A DNA stretch of 17,325 nucleotides from CALBPI01 sp038533155. GTDB lineage: Bacteria; Pseudomonadota; Gammaproteobacteria; Steroidobacterales; Woeseiaceae. The DNA lies in the NCBI GenBank assembly GCA_038533155.1, contig JBCAZH010000060.1:1-17325 (forward strand), written 5' to 3'. The translations under genes and the position numbers were made by a program. The notes below the pieces were generated by a model. The model saw only the letters and a list, made by a program, of their open reading frames with translations, was not told the DNA's origin and did not search any database. This document shows, piece by piece, positions 6,672 to 12,913 of the stretch (positions are counted from its first letter, which is position 1; every line of letters begins with the position of its first letter).

Positions 6672-6678
6672 ATCCGCC

Positions 6679-6777
6679 GCATAACCAGTCATTGCAGCTG
6701 ACACTTGACCCTGCCGGCGCCTCGGATGTCGCCGAGCAGTTGTCAGCCTCAACCGCAGCTGAGCCTGGGCGTTAGAT
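6679..6777 (+). other. attC site after cassette 7
   Basis: Left box GCATAAC (6679-6685), left arm TTGCAGCTGACAC, right arm CCGCAGCTGAGCCTGGGC and R' box GTTAGAT at 6771-6777 (99 bases). The left box does not complement the cassette's own 5' end (GTTAGACAGC) beyond four bases, hinting that this attC was exchanged or mutated after capture. Confidence 0.85.
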
Positions 6778-6789
6778 TTCCTGGACACC

Positions 6790-7143
6790 ATGTTCCCAAC
6801 TTGGCTCTATTGGGCAATCTCGCCACTCGCTTCGATCTACTTTTACTTCGTCGTCACAAGGCCATACTCTTTGGCAAAGCGGTCTCTTGCATCGGCTCAT
6901 GGCCTCCTCGCCGTTTCCATCCTGCCTCTCACTCTGTACGTTGGCATTCCGCTTTCTCGCCCTGGGTTTATTCTTCCTGCAGCTTTTGTACTGAACTCTG
7001 CGCTTCTTGCGACAATTTCATCCATTGCCTATTCAATCTTTCTTTTAGGGTGGAAGAACTCGGCGCATTTGATTCATCCCGTTACTCTGCTGTTTGCTTT
7101 CATTTCTAGTTTTGGAGCGGGAATCGCCGCGGATGGGCTATGA
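6790..7143 (+). CDS. Cassette 8: small polytopic membrane protein
   Basis: A 117-residue, very hydrophobic protein with about four predicted transmembrane helices: residues about 4-23 (TWLYWAISPLASIYFYFVV), 32-52 (SLASAHGLLAVSILPLTLYVG), 58-86 (PGFILPAAFVLNSALLATIS and on) and 94-114 (LIHPVTLLFAFISSFGAGIAA). The loops are short and carry few charges; no transport or enzyme motif is visible and no family was recognised. The ATG at 6790 lies 12 bases after the core box. The TGA stop is one base before a changed R'' box (ATCTAAT). Confidence 0.6.
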   Translation: MFPTWLYWAISPLASIYFYFVVTRPYSLAKRSLASAHGLLAVSILPLTLYVGIPLSRPGFILPAAFVLNSALLATISSIAYSIFLLGWKNSAHLIHPVTLLFAFISSFGAGIAADGL

Positions 7144-7144
7144 C

Positions 7145-7237
7145 ATCTAATCAACTGGCGCCGGTAGACGCATCTCGGGGGATATCGCCAAAAAACGGCT
7201 CGCTGCGCCAACGCAATTCTGATCCTGTACGCTAGAA
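7145..7237 (+). other. Degenerate attC site after cassette 8
   Basis: The left box ATCTAAT (7145-7151) is one change from the complement of the cassette's own GTTAGAT. The right end, CTGATCCTGTACGCTAG followed by AA (box 7231-7237), matches the usual CTGAGCCTGGGCGTTAG arm with four changes, including GTT to GCT in the core. The CAGCTG arms are missing, so the site is probably inactive. Confidence 0.5.
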
Positions 7238-7240
7238 ACC

Positions 7241-7702
7241 ATGCAAGACAACGCAAGATTTTCGCCTCTAGGGGAAGAGCTACAGAATTGGGTGCAAGAG
7301 CAACTGCAGCTGCTCAGGGAGTACGCTAGGCAGCTTGAAGTATCGGACACTCACTCGATAACCGACGAGTGGTTGGATGAGCTATGGCTAAGCTGGAAAC
7401 AGGCAGCTATTTCAGATTCAAAGGCTGTCGACAGCTTCCTAAACGCATTTGGTATTGGTTTCGGACAGGTGCTCGTCAACTCGCTAGGATTTGACTGGAC
7501 ATACTTGGAAGACGAGTACGGAGCAGACATCGCGGTTCGGGCACTTCCTGGTAGCGCAGACACAAGGATCGCGCCGTTGCACTTTGTCCTGAAAAGGTGG
7601 GAGTCGAATGAGGGTGAGTACGTCAAGGCAGCTGTGGAGGAAATCGATCAAATTGTGCGCGAACAGGCGTTGGACCATGGTGTTCAGCGAGATGATGCGT
7701 AA
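7241..7702 (+). CDS. Cassette 9: DUF3806-like protein
   Basis: A 153-residue soluble acidic protein. The first half is helical (LQNWVQEQLQLLREYARQL and WLDELWLSWKQAAI). Residues about 67-110 include FLNAFGIGFGQVLVNSLGFD, then WTYLEDEYGADIAVRALPG and an IAPLHFVLKRWESNEGEYV segment. The order helix, GIGFGQVL, L-G-[FW]-x-W, [DE]-x-YG-x-D-x-AVR, P-x2-F/V-x-KR fits the DUF3806 pattern, a family of unknown function found in many proteobacteria. The match is by eye and moderate. The ATG at 7241 is three bases after the decayed core box. The TAA stop is inside the left box (GCGTAAC) of a truncated attC. Confidence 0.6.
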   Translation: MQDNARFSPLGEELQNWVQEQLQLLREYARQLEVSDTHSITDEWLDELWLSWKQAAISDSKAVDSFLNAFGIGFGQVLVNSLGFDWTYLEDEYGADIAVRALPGSADTRIAPLHFVLKRWESNEGEYVKAAVEEIDQIVREQALDHGVQRDDA

Positions 7703-7724
7703 CAGAATATTGCAGCTGACACTG
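7697..7724 (+). other. Truncated attC: left half only
   Basis: The R'' box GCGTAAC (7697-7703) and left arm TTGCAGCTGACACTG (7710-7724) are intact and match the left halves of neighbouring sites. The sequence then passes straight into the next coding region without a loop, right arm or R' box. A deletion has removed the right half and probably the 5' end of cassette 10. Confidence 0.75.
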
Positions 7725-7750
7725 GGGTGAGAGATAGCGAGAGCGTACTG

Positions 7751-8056
7751 ATGGACGTGCTTTGGCAGACTGATAGCAGCGGCGAGCTCTGGGCGGATCT
7801 AACTGGGTTTGCATCGATGCTCGATAGCTGGCGGCTTGCCCTTTCCGCAGAAGGAAAGGATGAAAGTCGTCGCGTTGCGGTTTCACAATCTAAATATGAG
7901 ATAGATCCTTCTGATTCGTCGAGTCTATTCAGCTGTCCGAGTTGCTCAAGTGTCAATTTCCATGTGCTCGAAGGCGTTTACGAAGGCGACCCGGTAGTCG
8001 GCTTGGCGTGCGCCGAATGCGAGTCGTACGGAGCGGTGTTCCCGTGTGGACTTTGA
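7751..8056 (+). CDS. Cassette 10: zinc-ribbon protein
   Basis: A 101-residue protein from ATG 7751; GTG at 7727 would add eight residues. The N-terminal half is an acidic helical segment (GELWADLTGFASMLDSWRLAL). The C-terminal part from residue about 60 carries two CxxC knuckles, FSCPSCSSVNFHV and VGLACAECESYGAV, about 26 residues apart, which should form a zinc ribbon followed by a last Cys (FPCGL). Such ribbons bind nucleic acid or partner proteins; the specific role is unknown. The gene directly follows a half-deleted attC, so its original upstream cassette border is lost and the true N-terminus may be altered. Confidence 0.6.
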   Translation: MDVLWQTDSSGELWADLTGFASMLDSWRLALSAEGKDESRRVAVSQSKYEIDPSDSSSLFSCPSCSSVNFHVLEGVYEGDPVVGLACAECESYGAVFPCGL

Positions 8057-8073
8057 AACCTCTCCTCTCACCA

Positions 8074-8132
8074 ACCGACCAAGCGCTAGGGCTGTCGCTA
8101 ATGAACAGCGCGGCTAAACCTCCGCGTTAGGC
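8074..8132 (+). other. Divergent attC-like site after cassette 10
   Basis: The right end GGCTAAACCTCCGCGTTAGGC, with box GTTAGGC at 8126-8132, is a good core but of a different arm type from the CAGCTG sites. The inner part contains GCTGT/ACAGC pairing. The left box is unclear (around CCAACCG at 8071-8077), so the site limits are approximate. Confidence 0.55.
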
Positions 8133-8140
8133 TGCATTGC

Positions 8141-8602
8141 GTGGCATCTCAATTCGACTACGACGTGTATCGTTGGAAGCAGCATGGACAGCTGTCAATC
8201 TGGCGCTATCTTGATCTAGGCAAAAGATCTCTCGATTGGCATATGGCTGCGGATTTGGATGGCCTTTCTAGTCTCGAATCTCTCTTTCGCGCGTTCCAGG
8301 GGTTTGATGGTTCCGTGTATCGCTCGTTGGCAATTGCACCGCCGACGGATTCTGTTCTTGCCGTGCCTAGTTTCCCCGAACGCGAGGTTCTGACTCCAGA
8401 GAAGCTTCGAGTGAGTTACGACCCGAGTTTCGAGGCAGGGTGGAGCTTGCCTTTGGAGGGAGAGCCGTTGTTGTGGCGTATCGGGCCGAGCGGGCTTTCT
8501 CAAGTTTTGGAGTTTCTCGATGACCCAGACGCCTTCTTTGATGTGTCGATTGGGCGTAATCCTCCGGTCTGGTGGTGGGGCACCCATGGATTTTCTGCCT
8601 AA
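8141..8602 (+). CDS. Cassette 11: conserved cytoplasmic protein, unknown function
   Basis: A 153-residue protein with GTG at 8141 as start, eight bases after the core box (a TTG three bases earlier is an alternative). No signal peptide. Residues about 20-60 (IWRYLDLGKRSLDWHMAADL, then SLESLFRAFQGF) lead into RSLAIAPPTDSVLAVPSFPE, a beta-rich segment, and later WSLPLEGEPLLWRIGPSGLS and a Trp-rich end (PPVWWWGTH). The order RYLDLG-x3-LDWH, APPT-x-VL-VP and final Trp cluster recalls small proteins that I have the impression are common in cassettes, with no known activity. The TAA stop lies inside the next R'' box (GCCTAAC). Confidence 0.65.
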   Translation: MASQFDYDVYRWKQHGQLSIWRYLDLGKRSLDWHMAADLDGLSSLESLFRAFQGFDGSVYRSLAIAPPTDSVLAVPSFPEREVLTPEKLRVSYDPSFEAGWSLPLEGEPLLWRIGPSGLSQVLEFLDDPDAFFDVSIGRNPPVWWWGTHGFSA

Positions 8603-8695
8603 CCAGTCGGTGCAGTCGACATCTCATCGCTCGCTTACCACGCTGCCATGTTGCTGCGTGTCCGATACAACCGCAGCTGAACGTGGACAGTAGAC
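8597..8695 (+). other. attC site after cassette 11, right core degenerate
   Basis: R'' box GCCTAAC at 8597-8603 matches the complement of the cassette's own GTTAGGC. The right arm CCGCAGCTGAACGTGGAC is recognisable but the R' box reads AGTAGAC (8689-8695) instead of GTTAGAC, so the cleavage G-TT is damaged and recombination here is doubtful. Confidence 0.75.
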
Positions 8696-8709
8696 AGCCA
8701 GCCGGCTCA

Positions 8710-9039
8710 ATGCGGGTGCTCGCCGTACATTTCAATGACGTCGACAGCCCTGAGTCATGGGAACCTCCTGACTCCCTGAATTTCGCGGAATGGATATCGG
8801 TGATAGTAGGCGAATCGGCTAAAGCGGGAGGCACCAACTACGAAATCCATATCTGCACTCCACGATCAATAAAGAACATCTCGGATAAGACAGCTTGTTT
8901 TATGATTCAGGAATGGAAAGGAGTTTCGGATCTCGTCGGGAAACTCGACGAGTTCATTGCGCAGCAAGTTGATGACCCCAGTCAACGGATCGACCTTATA
9001 CTTGCTAAGCAATGGCGCTGGGAATACGAAGGAATGTAA
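8710..9039 (+). CDS. Cassette 12: Imm8-like immunity protein
   Basis: A 109-residue protein starting at ATG 8710, 14 bases after the altered core box. The pattern FNDVDSPESWEPPDSLNFAE (residues about 8-27), WISVIVGESAKAGG, then NYEIHICTPRSIKN (about 45-58) fits the Imm8 immunity family, in which a split 'x-SPD' start, a membrane-distal I-G-x3-GG turn and an F-x-I-x-VCTP-x-WL motif are the hallmarks. The end is a helix (SDLVGKLDEFIAQQ) and a Trp-rich segment (AKQWRWEYEG). Imm8 proteins protect against toxin domains of polymorphic toxins. No toxin gene is next to it, so it would be an orphan immunity gene (inference). Confidence 0.7.
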   Translation: MRVLAVHFNDVDSPESWEPPDSLNFAEWISVIVGESAKAGGTNYEIHICTPRSIKNISDKTACFMIQEWKGVSDLVGKLDEFIAQQVDDPSQRIDLILAKQWRWEYEGM

Positions 9040-9125
9040 TGAACAGCAGACACTCAAAATCATGTTGCGGTAGGCGGTTTGGCAAGCCGTCACTGATGGA
9101 CTGCGCAGCGAGCCGTGTTCGTTGT
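9034..9125 (+). other. Decayed attC-like region after cassette 12
   Basis: AACAGCAGACACTC (9041-9054) resembles the left arm of the site at 3901 (CGCAGCAGACGCTT). CTGATGGACTGCGCAGC (about 9092-9108) copies a segment seen inside other attC sites. The expected right arm and core (GAGCCGTGTTCGTTGTATG) are badly altered, so this is at best a relic. Confidence 0.45.
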
Positions 9126-9512
9126 ATGGCTTACCTGCTACCGCTACTTTCAGCGCTATTCTCGACCCAAAGTCTGCAAGCATCAGACGAGAACACCGAA
9201 CCCACACCGAAGGAACTTCGTGACGAATTGGTATCGCACCATTTGAGTTCCGCCAGAGAGTTCTTTCCAGTTTCATTTTACGAGAGTAAGCTAACACCAT
9301 CGCAACGCTCGGCGCTGATTCGTACTTGGGCAGAGCAATCCGCCGATTGTGTGATTGAAACGCTACGTTTCTACAACGAACAACGACAGCCTCCGACATC
9401 ATTGGTCATTTCGGACGACGGAACAGTCCAATGGGGCCGGTTTGAAAAACGCGAGCAACAAGAGTCATGTTTGGTTCAGGTGTGGGTATCGATTGGAGCT
9501 GGGTTTGACTAG
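9126..9512 (+). CDS. Cassette 13 (probable): secreted protein of unknown function
   Basis: A 128-residue protein. ATG 9126 is preferred because residues 1-19 then form a clean signal peptide (MAYLLPLLSALFSTQSLQA, ending A-S-D); the longer frame from 9012 would bury it. The mature protein is helical at first (LRDELVSHHLSSAREFFPV, LTPSQRSALIRTWAEQSADC), with two Cys that may pair, then strand-like (TSLVISDDGTVQWGRFEKRE) and ends SIGAGFD. No family recognised. It lies directly after a decayed attC and no clear attC follows, so it may be the last, eroded cassette or a resident gene. It converges with the DUF4132 operon. Confidence 0.55.
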   Translation: MAYLLPLLSALFSTQSLQASDENTEPTPKELRDELVSHHLSSAREFFPVSFYESKLTPSQRSALIRTWAEQSADCVIETLRFYNEQRQPPTSLVISDDGTVQWGRFEKREQQESCLVQVWVSIGAGFD

Positions 9513-9682
9513 CGCTCAGCACGGCAAGCTGCTGCGATTTATACAGTGACGCTCAGCGCGTGCTCCACAGCAACGAACGACCACTGCGACGGCAAATAGA
9601 CCCGTTTCTTATTCAGTCGACAGTCGCACCACGACTTTGTCTGACAAATGCTTCCGCGCCAAGTAACTCTGGCTTGATACAT
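9513..9682. other. Right border of the array, between convergent genes
   Basis: 170 bases between the last plus-strand gene and the end of the minus-strand DUF4132 gene. AGCACG (about 9521) and CGTGCT (about 9559) could pair across a 30-base loop, perhaps an attC relic or terminator, but no GTTRRRY core box follows. Nothing else is recognisable. Confidence 0.3.
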
Positions 9683-12307
9683 CTATTTCCCGATCTGGCT
9701 CAATATTGTGCGGTCTTTGATCTTTGTGTCTTCGGCCAGCAAAAATGCTTTAGACAGAATCACAGCCATTCTGTTGTCGCCTTCGAAAGGCAGAAAAATT
9801 GAATCAGTGCGGGACGTTTTTCCTTGCGCCGCGACGATGCACAAATACTGGTCATTCGGCTCCATCAGAACGTTACCCGAACCGAGATGGATCTTGTACG
9901 TCTTAATGTCGCCCTTCACTCGCAGGAAACGGTCGAAAACCTCGCAGCGATCCCGGATCTTAAGCCGTGGAATCAGGCTTTCCAGAATAGCTTTTCGAGT
10001 CTTAGCTGATTCGTTCAGTTCGCCGAAACTGTAGCTGTTCCAATAATCGACAAATCGGCCCTCTGGTCCGCCGTCCGACCAATTCGGGTCATTGCCGACA
10101 CTCGCGACGCCAACAAACAGATCTACATCCCTTAAGACTTCTGAAAGCGCGAGTGGATCAACATCGCGGAGCGGAATAGGAGTATTCGTTTCATTTTCTG
10201 CAGCGTACATGCTGTACCCACCACCGGCTGCATGGGCGCTATTTGGTGCTGCTTCTTCGCGGTAGAAGCGGACCTGGTCGGTCGCAAGATACAAGAACGA
10301 GCCGGACTCAGTAGCGTCGGTTTCATAATTGTCACCGATTCCTTCTACCCAAAATTCAACTCGTAAACCCAATTGTGGCAACGCCTTTGTTGGGGGTTCG
10401 TACGTATCATCAACCATTAATCGTAAGGAGTGCCGCCATCCTCGCGCCGCGCACAATGCGTTGAATTGATGCTGCTTCACAATATGTGAAGCATAGCGAT
10501 TCGAATACACCCCCGTGTTTTCTTCAGCTTCAGTGAGTAGGTAGATCTCGCGATGCGCCTGCTTAAAAGGTTGGGTGATCTCGTTGGCTTCGATCCAAGA
10601 CCTCCAAGCGACTACTGTGTCGACATCCTCTCCAACCGGATGCCATAAACTGACGGCGGAACTTGCAGATGCATCAGAGAGTTCGGAGCCGTCCGGTCCT
10701 ATTACCCGTCCGTCAAACCACAATCCGGACGTATTGTCGTCAATACCTTCAAACTTCCAAATCAGTCTCTGTCCGAGCGTGCCGACCAAAGGATGCTGGA
10801 TGTATCGCTCCAGCCAGTCCTTAAATTTCCAGCTGCGCTCATCAAGAAAAAGACCATCCAACCGGTCGCGTTGCGCAGACAACATTTTCGAAATGTCTTT
10901 GCTAGCTTGCCGCAAGTCCTTAAGTTCTTCTGCATGATTTTCACGAACCGCTTTCGGAACGGTTTTGATTGTCTTCCCGGCAGAGTTCTCCCAAGTCAGC
11001 GAGACCTTCTTAGCGTTGATAACCTGGAGGATTGCTTCGTACTCTCCCAGCGTCTCCCGACGTACCCCCACTTGCTCCATTCCGTAAGCCGGCACTCCGA
11101 TCTCTTCTAGCTCCTCTGGCGTCATACCAGCGCGCTCCGCAGCTGCAGCCAAAGCCGCTGCAATGCCCTTTTGCGCAGGCTTGTATTTGACCCGCACCTT
11201 GAGTATTGCCAATGCTGCAAGCGATGATTCACCGGGTATTTGCCCTAATGCCCAAACGCAGGCGTTACCGACTTTTGTCGCACGTGGCCCAACGCCGGGA
11301 ACCTTGCGATAGGCGGATAACGCCAGCGCTCCAATAGAATCGGCGAGACGATCATCTCCGACGATACCGCACACCCAAGCTAGGCCTTTCAGAACATCTG
11401 CGTTCGCGTCGTCGATCAGAAGATTCGGGTCTGGCGCCCACTGGGACCATTCGCGAATCGGCTGAGTGCGCGGCCTATCCACCAGCAAGAACCAGTCCGG
11501 AACAACTTTCGCTATTGAATCAGTTGTCACAGCGTTTGCTAGTCGCTCGGCGTCGTTGGTCCACTTCTTGTTTGGCTTGCCGCCGCTAACTTTCGAGCAA
11601 TGCCCTAAAAGTGCGCCCCAGTTCGCTTTGTCGTCCTTGGCCGCATTTTCGACGTACTCGAATGCAGCGTCAGCCCACGCTTCGCCGGCCCGGATAGGCA
11701 ATTCCGGCGCCATACCAATAATGGTCAATACCCGGTCAGCGAACTTTTGAACGTCTCGTATCGGACTCTTCGCAGCCTTGCGGACGATGCTTTCAGCAGA
11801 CTCGACCAGCTCGGAAAAATCCTCCCCACGCTCAACGAAATCCTTGAGCGCCTTTATGATCCCAGAAGCTGGAAACATGTAATACGAGGATTCGTGATCT
11901 AAGGTATCGTCCAGCCATGACAAGAGAACTTGAAGTTGTAATCCCGTAAACGGAAGTTTCCGACGTAGGAGCGTACGCTGCATATAGAACAACGCTGAAC
12001 GTGTCCGATAGACAGGCTCGGCCGTGCTGTATCCAGCTCGTTGCTCCTGCAACTGCCGGTAGGCATTTTCAGTGCAACCGATACGCTCGTAAGCCGCCAT
12101 GACCAGATTGCACAGCAACTCGGGACTCGATTTCGCAATCTCGACACCAGCGGTCGTGTCTTTGAAGGGGACTTCGACGTAATACCGATTCGTTCGCTCA
12201 AAAGCTTCCGCCAGGTAACGCTTGATTAGCGTGTGCTCCTCGGCGAGCTCGTGATCGCTATTGAATTCGAACTTACTCTTTTCCCTTTTCTTACCGATGC
12301 CAAACAT
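9683..12307 (-). CDS. DUF4132 (MolR-type) protein
   Basis: An 874-residue cytoplasmic protein. Residues about 20-400 are helical; about 300-400 has HEAT-like units (LADSIGALALSAYRKV, KVGNACVWALGQIPGE, SLAALAILKVRVKYKP). Residues about 415-600 match the DUF4132 domain, including RETLGEYEAI, VSLTWENSAGKTIKTVP, KMLSAQRDRLDGLFLDER, W-x6-LERYIQHPLVG and LIWKFEG. The C-terminal end (about 715-874) has the conserved IHLGSGNVLMEPNDQYLCIV and FLPFEGDNRMAVILSKAFLL motifs of the same family, known from E. coli MolR/YehI and WGR-DUF4132 proteins. Biochemical activity is not established; the family has been linked to MoxR/VWA-type conflict or stress systems, which are not in this window. It begins ten bases after the ubiquitin-like gene, so both form an operon. 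The ribosome binding site is weak, suggesting translational coupling. Confidence 0.85.
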   Translation of the reverse strand: MFGIGKKREKSKFEFNSDHELAEEHTLIKRYLAEAFERTNRYYVEVPFKDTTAGVEIAKSSPELLCNLVMAAYERIGCTENAYRQLQEQRAGYSTAEPVYRTRSALFYMQRTLLRRKLPFTGLQLQVLLSWLDDTLDHESSYYMFPASGIIKALKDFVERGEDFSELVESAESIVRKAAKSPIRDVQKFADRVLTIIGMAPELPIRAGEAWADAAFEYVENAAKDDKANWGALLGHCSKVSGGKPNKKWTNDAERLANAVTTDSIAKVVPDWFLLVDRPRTQPIREWSQWAPDPNLLIDDANADVLKGLAWVCGIVGDDRLADSIGALALSAYRKVPGVGPRATKVGNACVWALGQIPGESSLAALAILKVRVKYKPAQKGIAAALAAAAERAGMTPEELEEIGVPAYGMEQVGVRRETLGEYEAILQVINAKKVSLTWENSAGKTIKTVPKAVRENHAEELKDLRQASKDISKMLSAQRDRLDGLFLDERSWKFKDWLERYIQHPLVGTLGQRLIWKFEGIDDNTSGLWFDGRVIGPDGSELSDASASSAVSLWHPVGEDVDTVVAWRSWIEANEITQPFKQAHREIYLLTEAEENTGVYSNRYASHIVKQHQFNALCAARGWRHSLRLMVDDTYEPPTKALPQLGLRVEFWVEGIGDNYETDATESGSFLYLATDQVRFYREEAAPNSAHAAGGGYSMYAAENETNTPIPLRDVDPLALSEVLRDVDLFVGVASVGNDPNWSDGGPEGRFVDYWNSYSFGELNESAKTRKAILESLIPRLKIRDRCEVFDRFLRVKGDIKTYKIHLGSGNVLMEPNDQYLCIVAAQGKTSRTDSIFLPFEGDNRMAVILSKAFLLAEDTKIKDRTILSQIGK

Positions 12308-12317
12308 CTGAATTTCG

Positions 12318-12716
12318 TCAACCGCCGACGACGGGTATCAACTTCAGAAAGGTGATTTTGGTGCTGTCCGTTATGCCAAATTCATCGTCCAGCGATTCGA
12401 CTTGCTTGTCGTCGAGTAGAAAAAAGAACCTATTCTCAGAGAAGGCAGAGAGAGCAATCTCAACCTGTTCATCGGCATTGACAGTCTTCTCCTTCTTGAA
12501 CCGGTACCCGTTCAATTCCTTTTCGGTATCACGGGGCTGAACCAAGCCCGAAAACAGATCCTTTTTCTTCGCATCGTTGAATTTTTGCACTTCCTGGCGA
12601 ACACGTTGCTCGATCACATCACGCGCACACACACGCCGGCTCGCGAGCTGTAGGACTGTCTCGTTGTAGACCTGTCCAGATGTTGTCTCGTCAACAATCT
12701 TAAGATTGACCTGCAT
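12318..12716 (-). CDS. Ubiquitin-like (beta-grasp) protein with C-terminal Gly-Gly
   Basis: A 132-residue acidic/basic mixed protein. Residues 2-23 read as a beta hairpin (VNLKIVDETTSGQVYNETVL), then a helix at 31-47 (ARDVIEQRVRQEVQKFN), an inserted charged stretch, a short helix (VEIALSAFSENRF), FFLLDDKQVESLDDEF, and a last strand ITFLKLIPVVGG ending exactly at the stop. The helix placement and the end hydrophobic-strand-P-x2-GG copy MoaD, ThiS and ubiquitin-like modifiers, where the terminal Gly is adenylated by an E1-like enzyme and joined to a target. It is longer than MoaD or ThiS because of an insertion. The start has a strong AGGGAGG ribosome site seven bases upstream. It is first in an operon with the DUF4132 gene. 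No E1, E2 or protease gene is nearby. Confidence 0.75.
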   Translation of the reverse strand: MQVNLKIVDETTSGQVYNETVLQLASRRVCARDVIEQRVRQEVQKFNDAKKKDLFSGLVQPRDTEKELNGYRFKKEKTVNADEQVEIALSAFSENRFFFLLDDKQVESLDDEFGITDSTKITFLKLIPVVGG

Positions 12717-12913
12717 AACGTTCCTCCCTGTTCACGCACGACAGATTTGGGCAGTGCGACATCTTTCTTCACAGCCAATAGTCTACCGTGGGGAGGCCAA
12801 CATTCCAGTGACGCAAGTATGATCTTGACCGATTGATCGACAGTTCCGGCAGCGCCTCCAAGTACGACAGCGTGTCTCTGACGTTGTGAAATTTGATAAC
12901 GCGGCAGCGTCAA
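12717..12913. other. Intergenic region upstream of the ubiquitin-like operon
   Basis: 197 bases between the EamA gene (ending at 12914) and the ubiquitin-like operon; both run leftward. It must hold the operon promoter and possibly the EamA terminator. The ribosome site complement CCTCCCT is at 12723-12729. No clear -35/-10 pair or hairpin was found by eye, and a reading frame across it (12614-12913, minus) has no family features. Confidence 0.4.

Larger units (their letters stand above)
2987..9512 (+). mobile_element. Integron gene-cassette array without integrase (CALIN-like)
   Basis: Thirteen short genes all read rightwards, nearly all separated by attC sites of 57-105 bases or their remnants. 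The sites share GCAGCTGAC-type left arms, GCAGCTGAGCNTNGGC-type right arms and a terminal GTTRRRY box. Starts lie 3-14 bases after the preceding box and stops lie in or just before the next R'' box, as is usual for cassettes. Terminal sequences of single cassettes are reverse complements: GTTATAGCGC/GCGCTATAAC for the second and GTTAGATCGCA/TGCGATCTAAC for the third. No intI gene is seen among the resident genes flanking either side. The left limit is set at a decayed core box; the right limit is uncertain because no clear attC follows the last gene. Confidence 0.88.

Noticed and set aside
9560..9802. 80-codon plus-strand frame
   Set aside because: It runs into the antisense of the DUF4132 C-terminus and shows no protein-like composition.
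12614..12913. 99-codon minus-strand frame upstream of the ubiquitin-like gene
   Set aside because: It overlaps the ubiquitin-like gene in another frame and lacks family features and a ribosome site.
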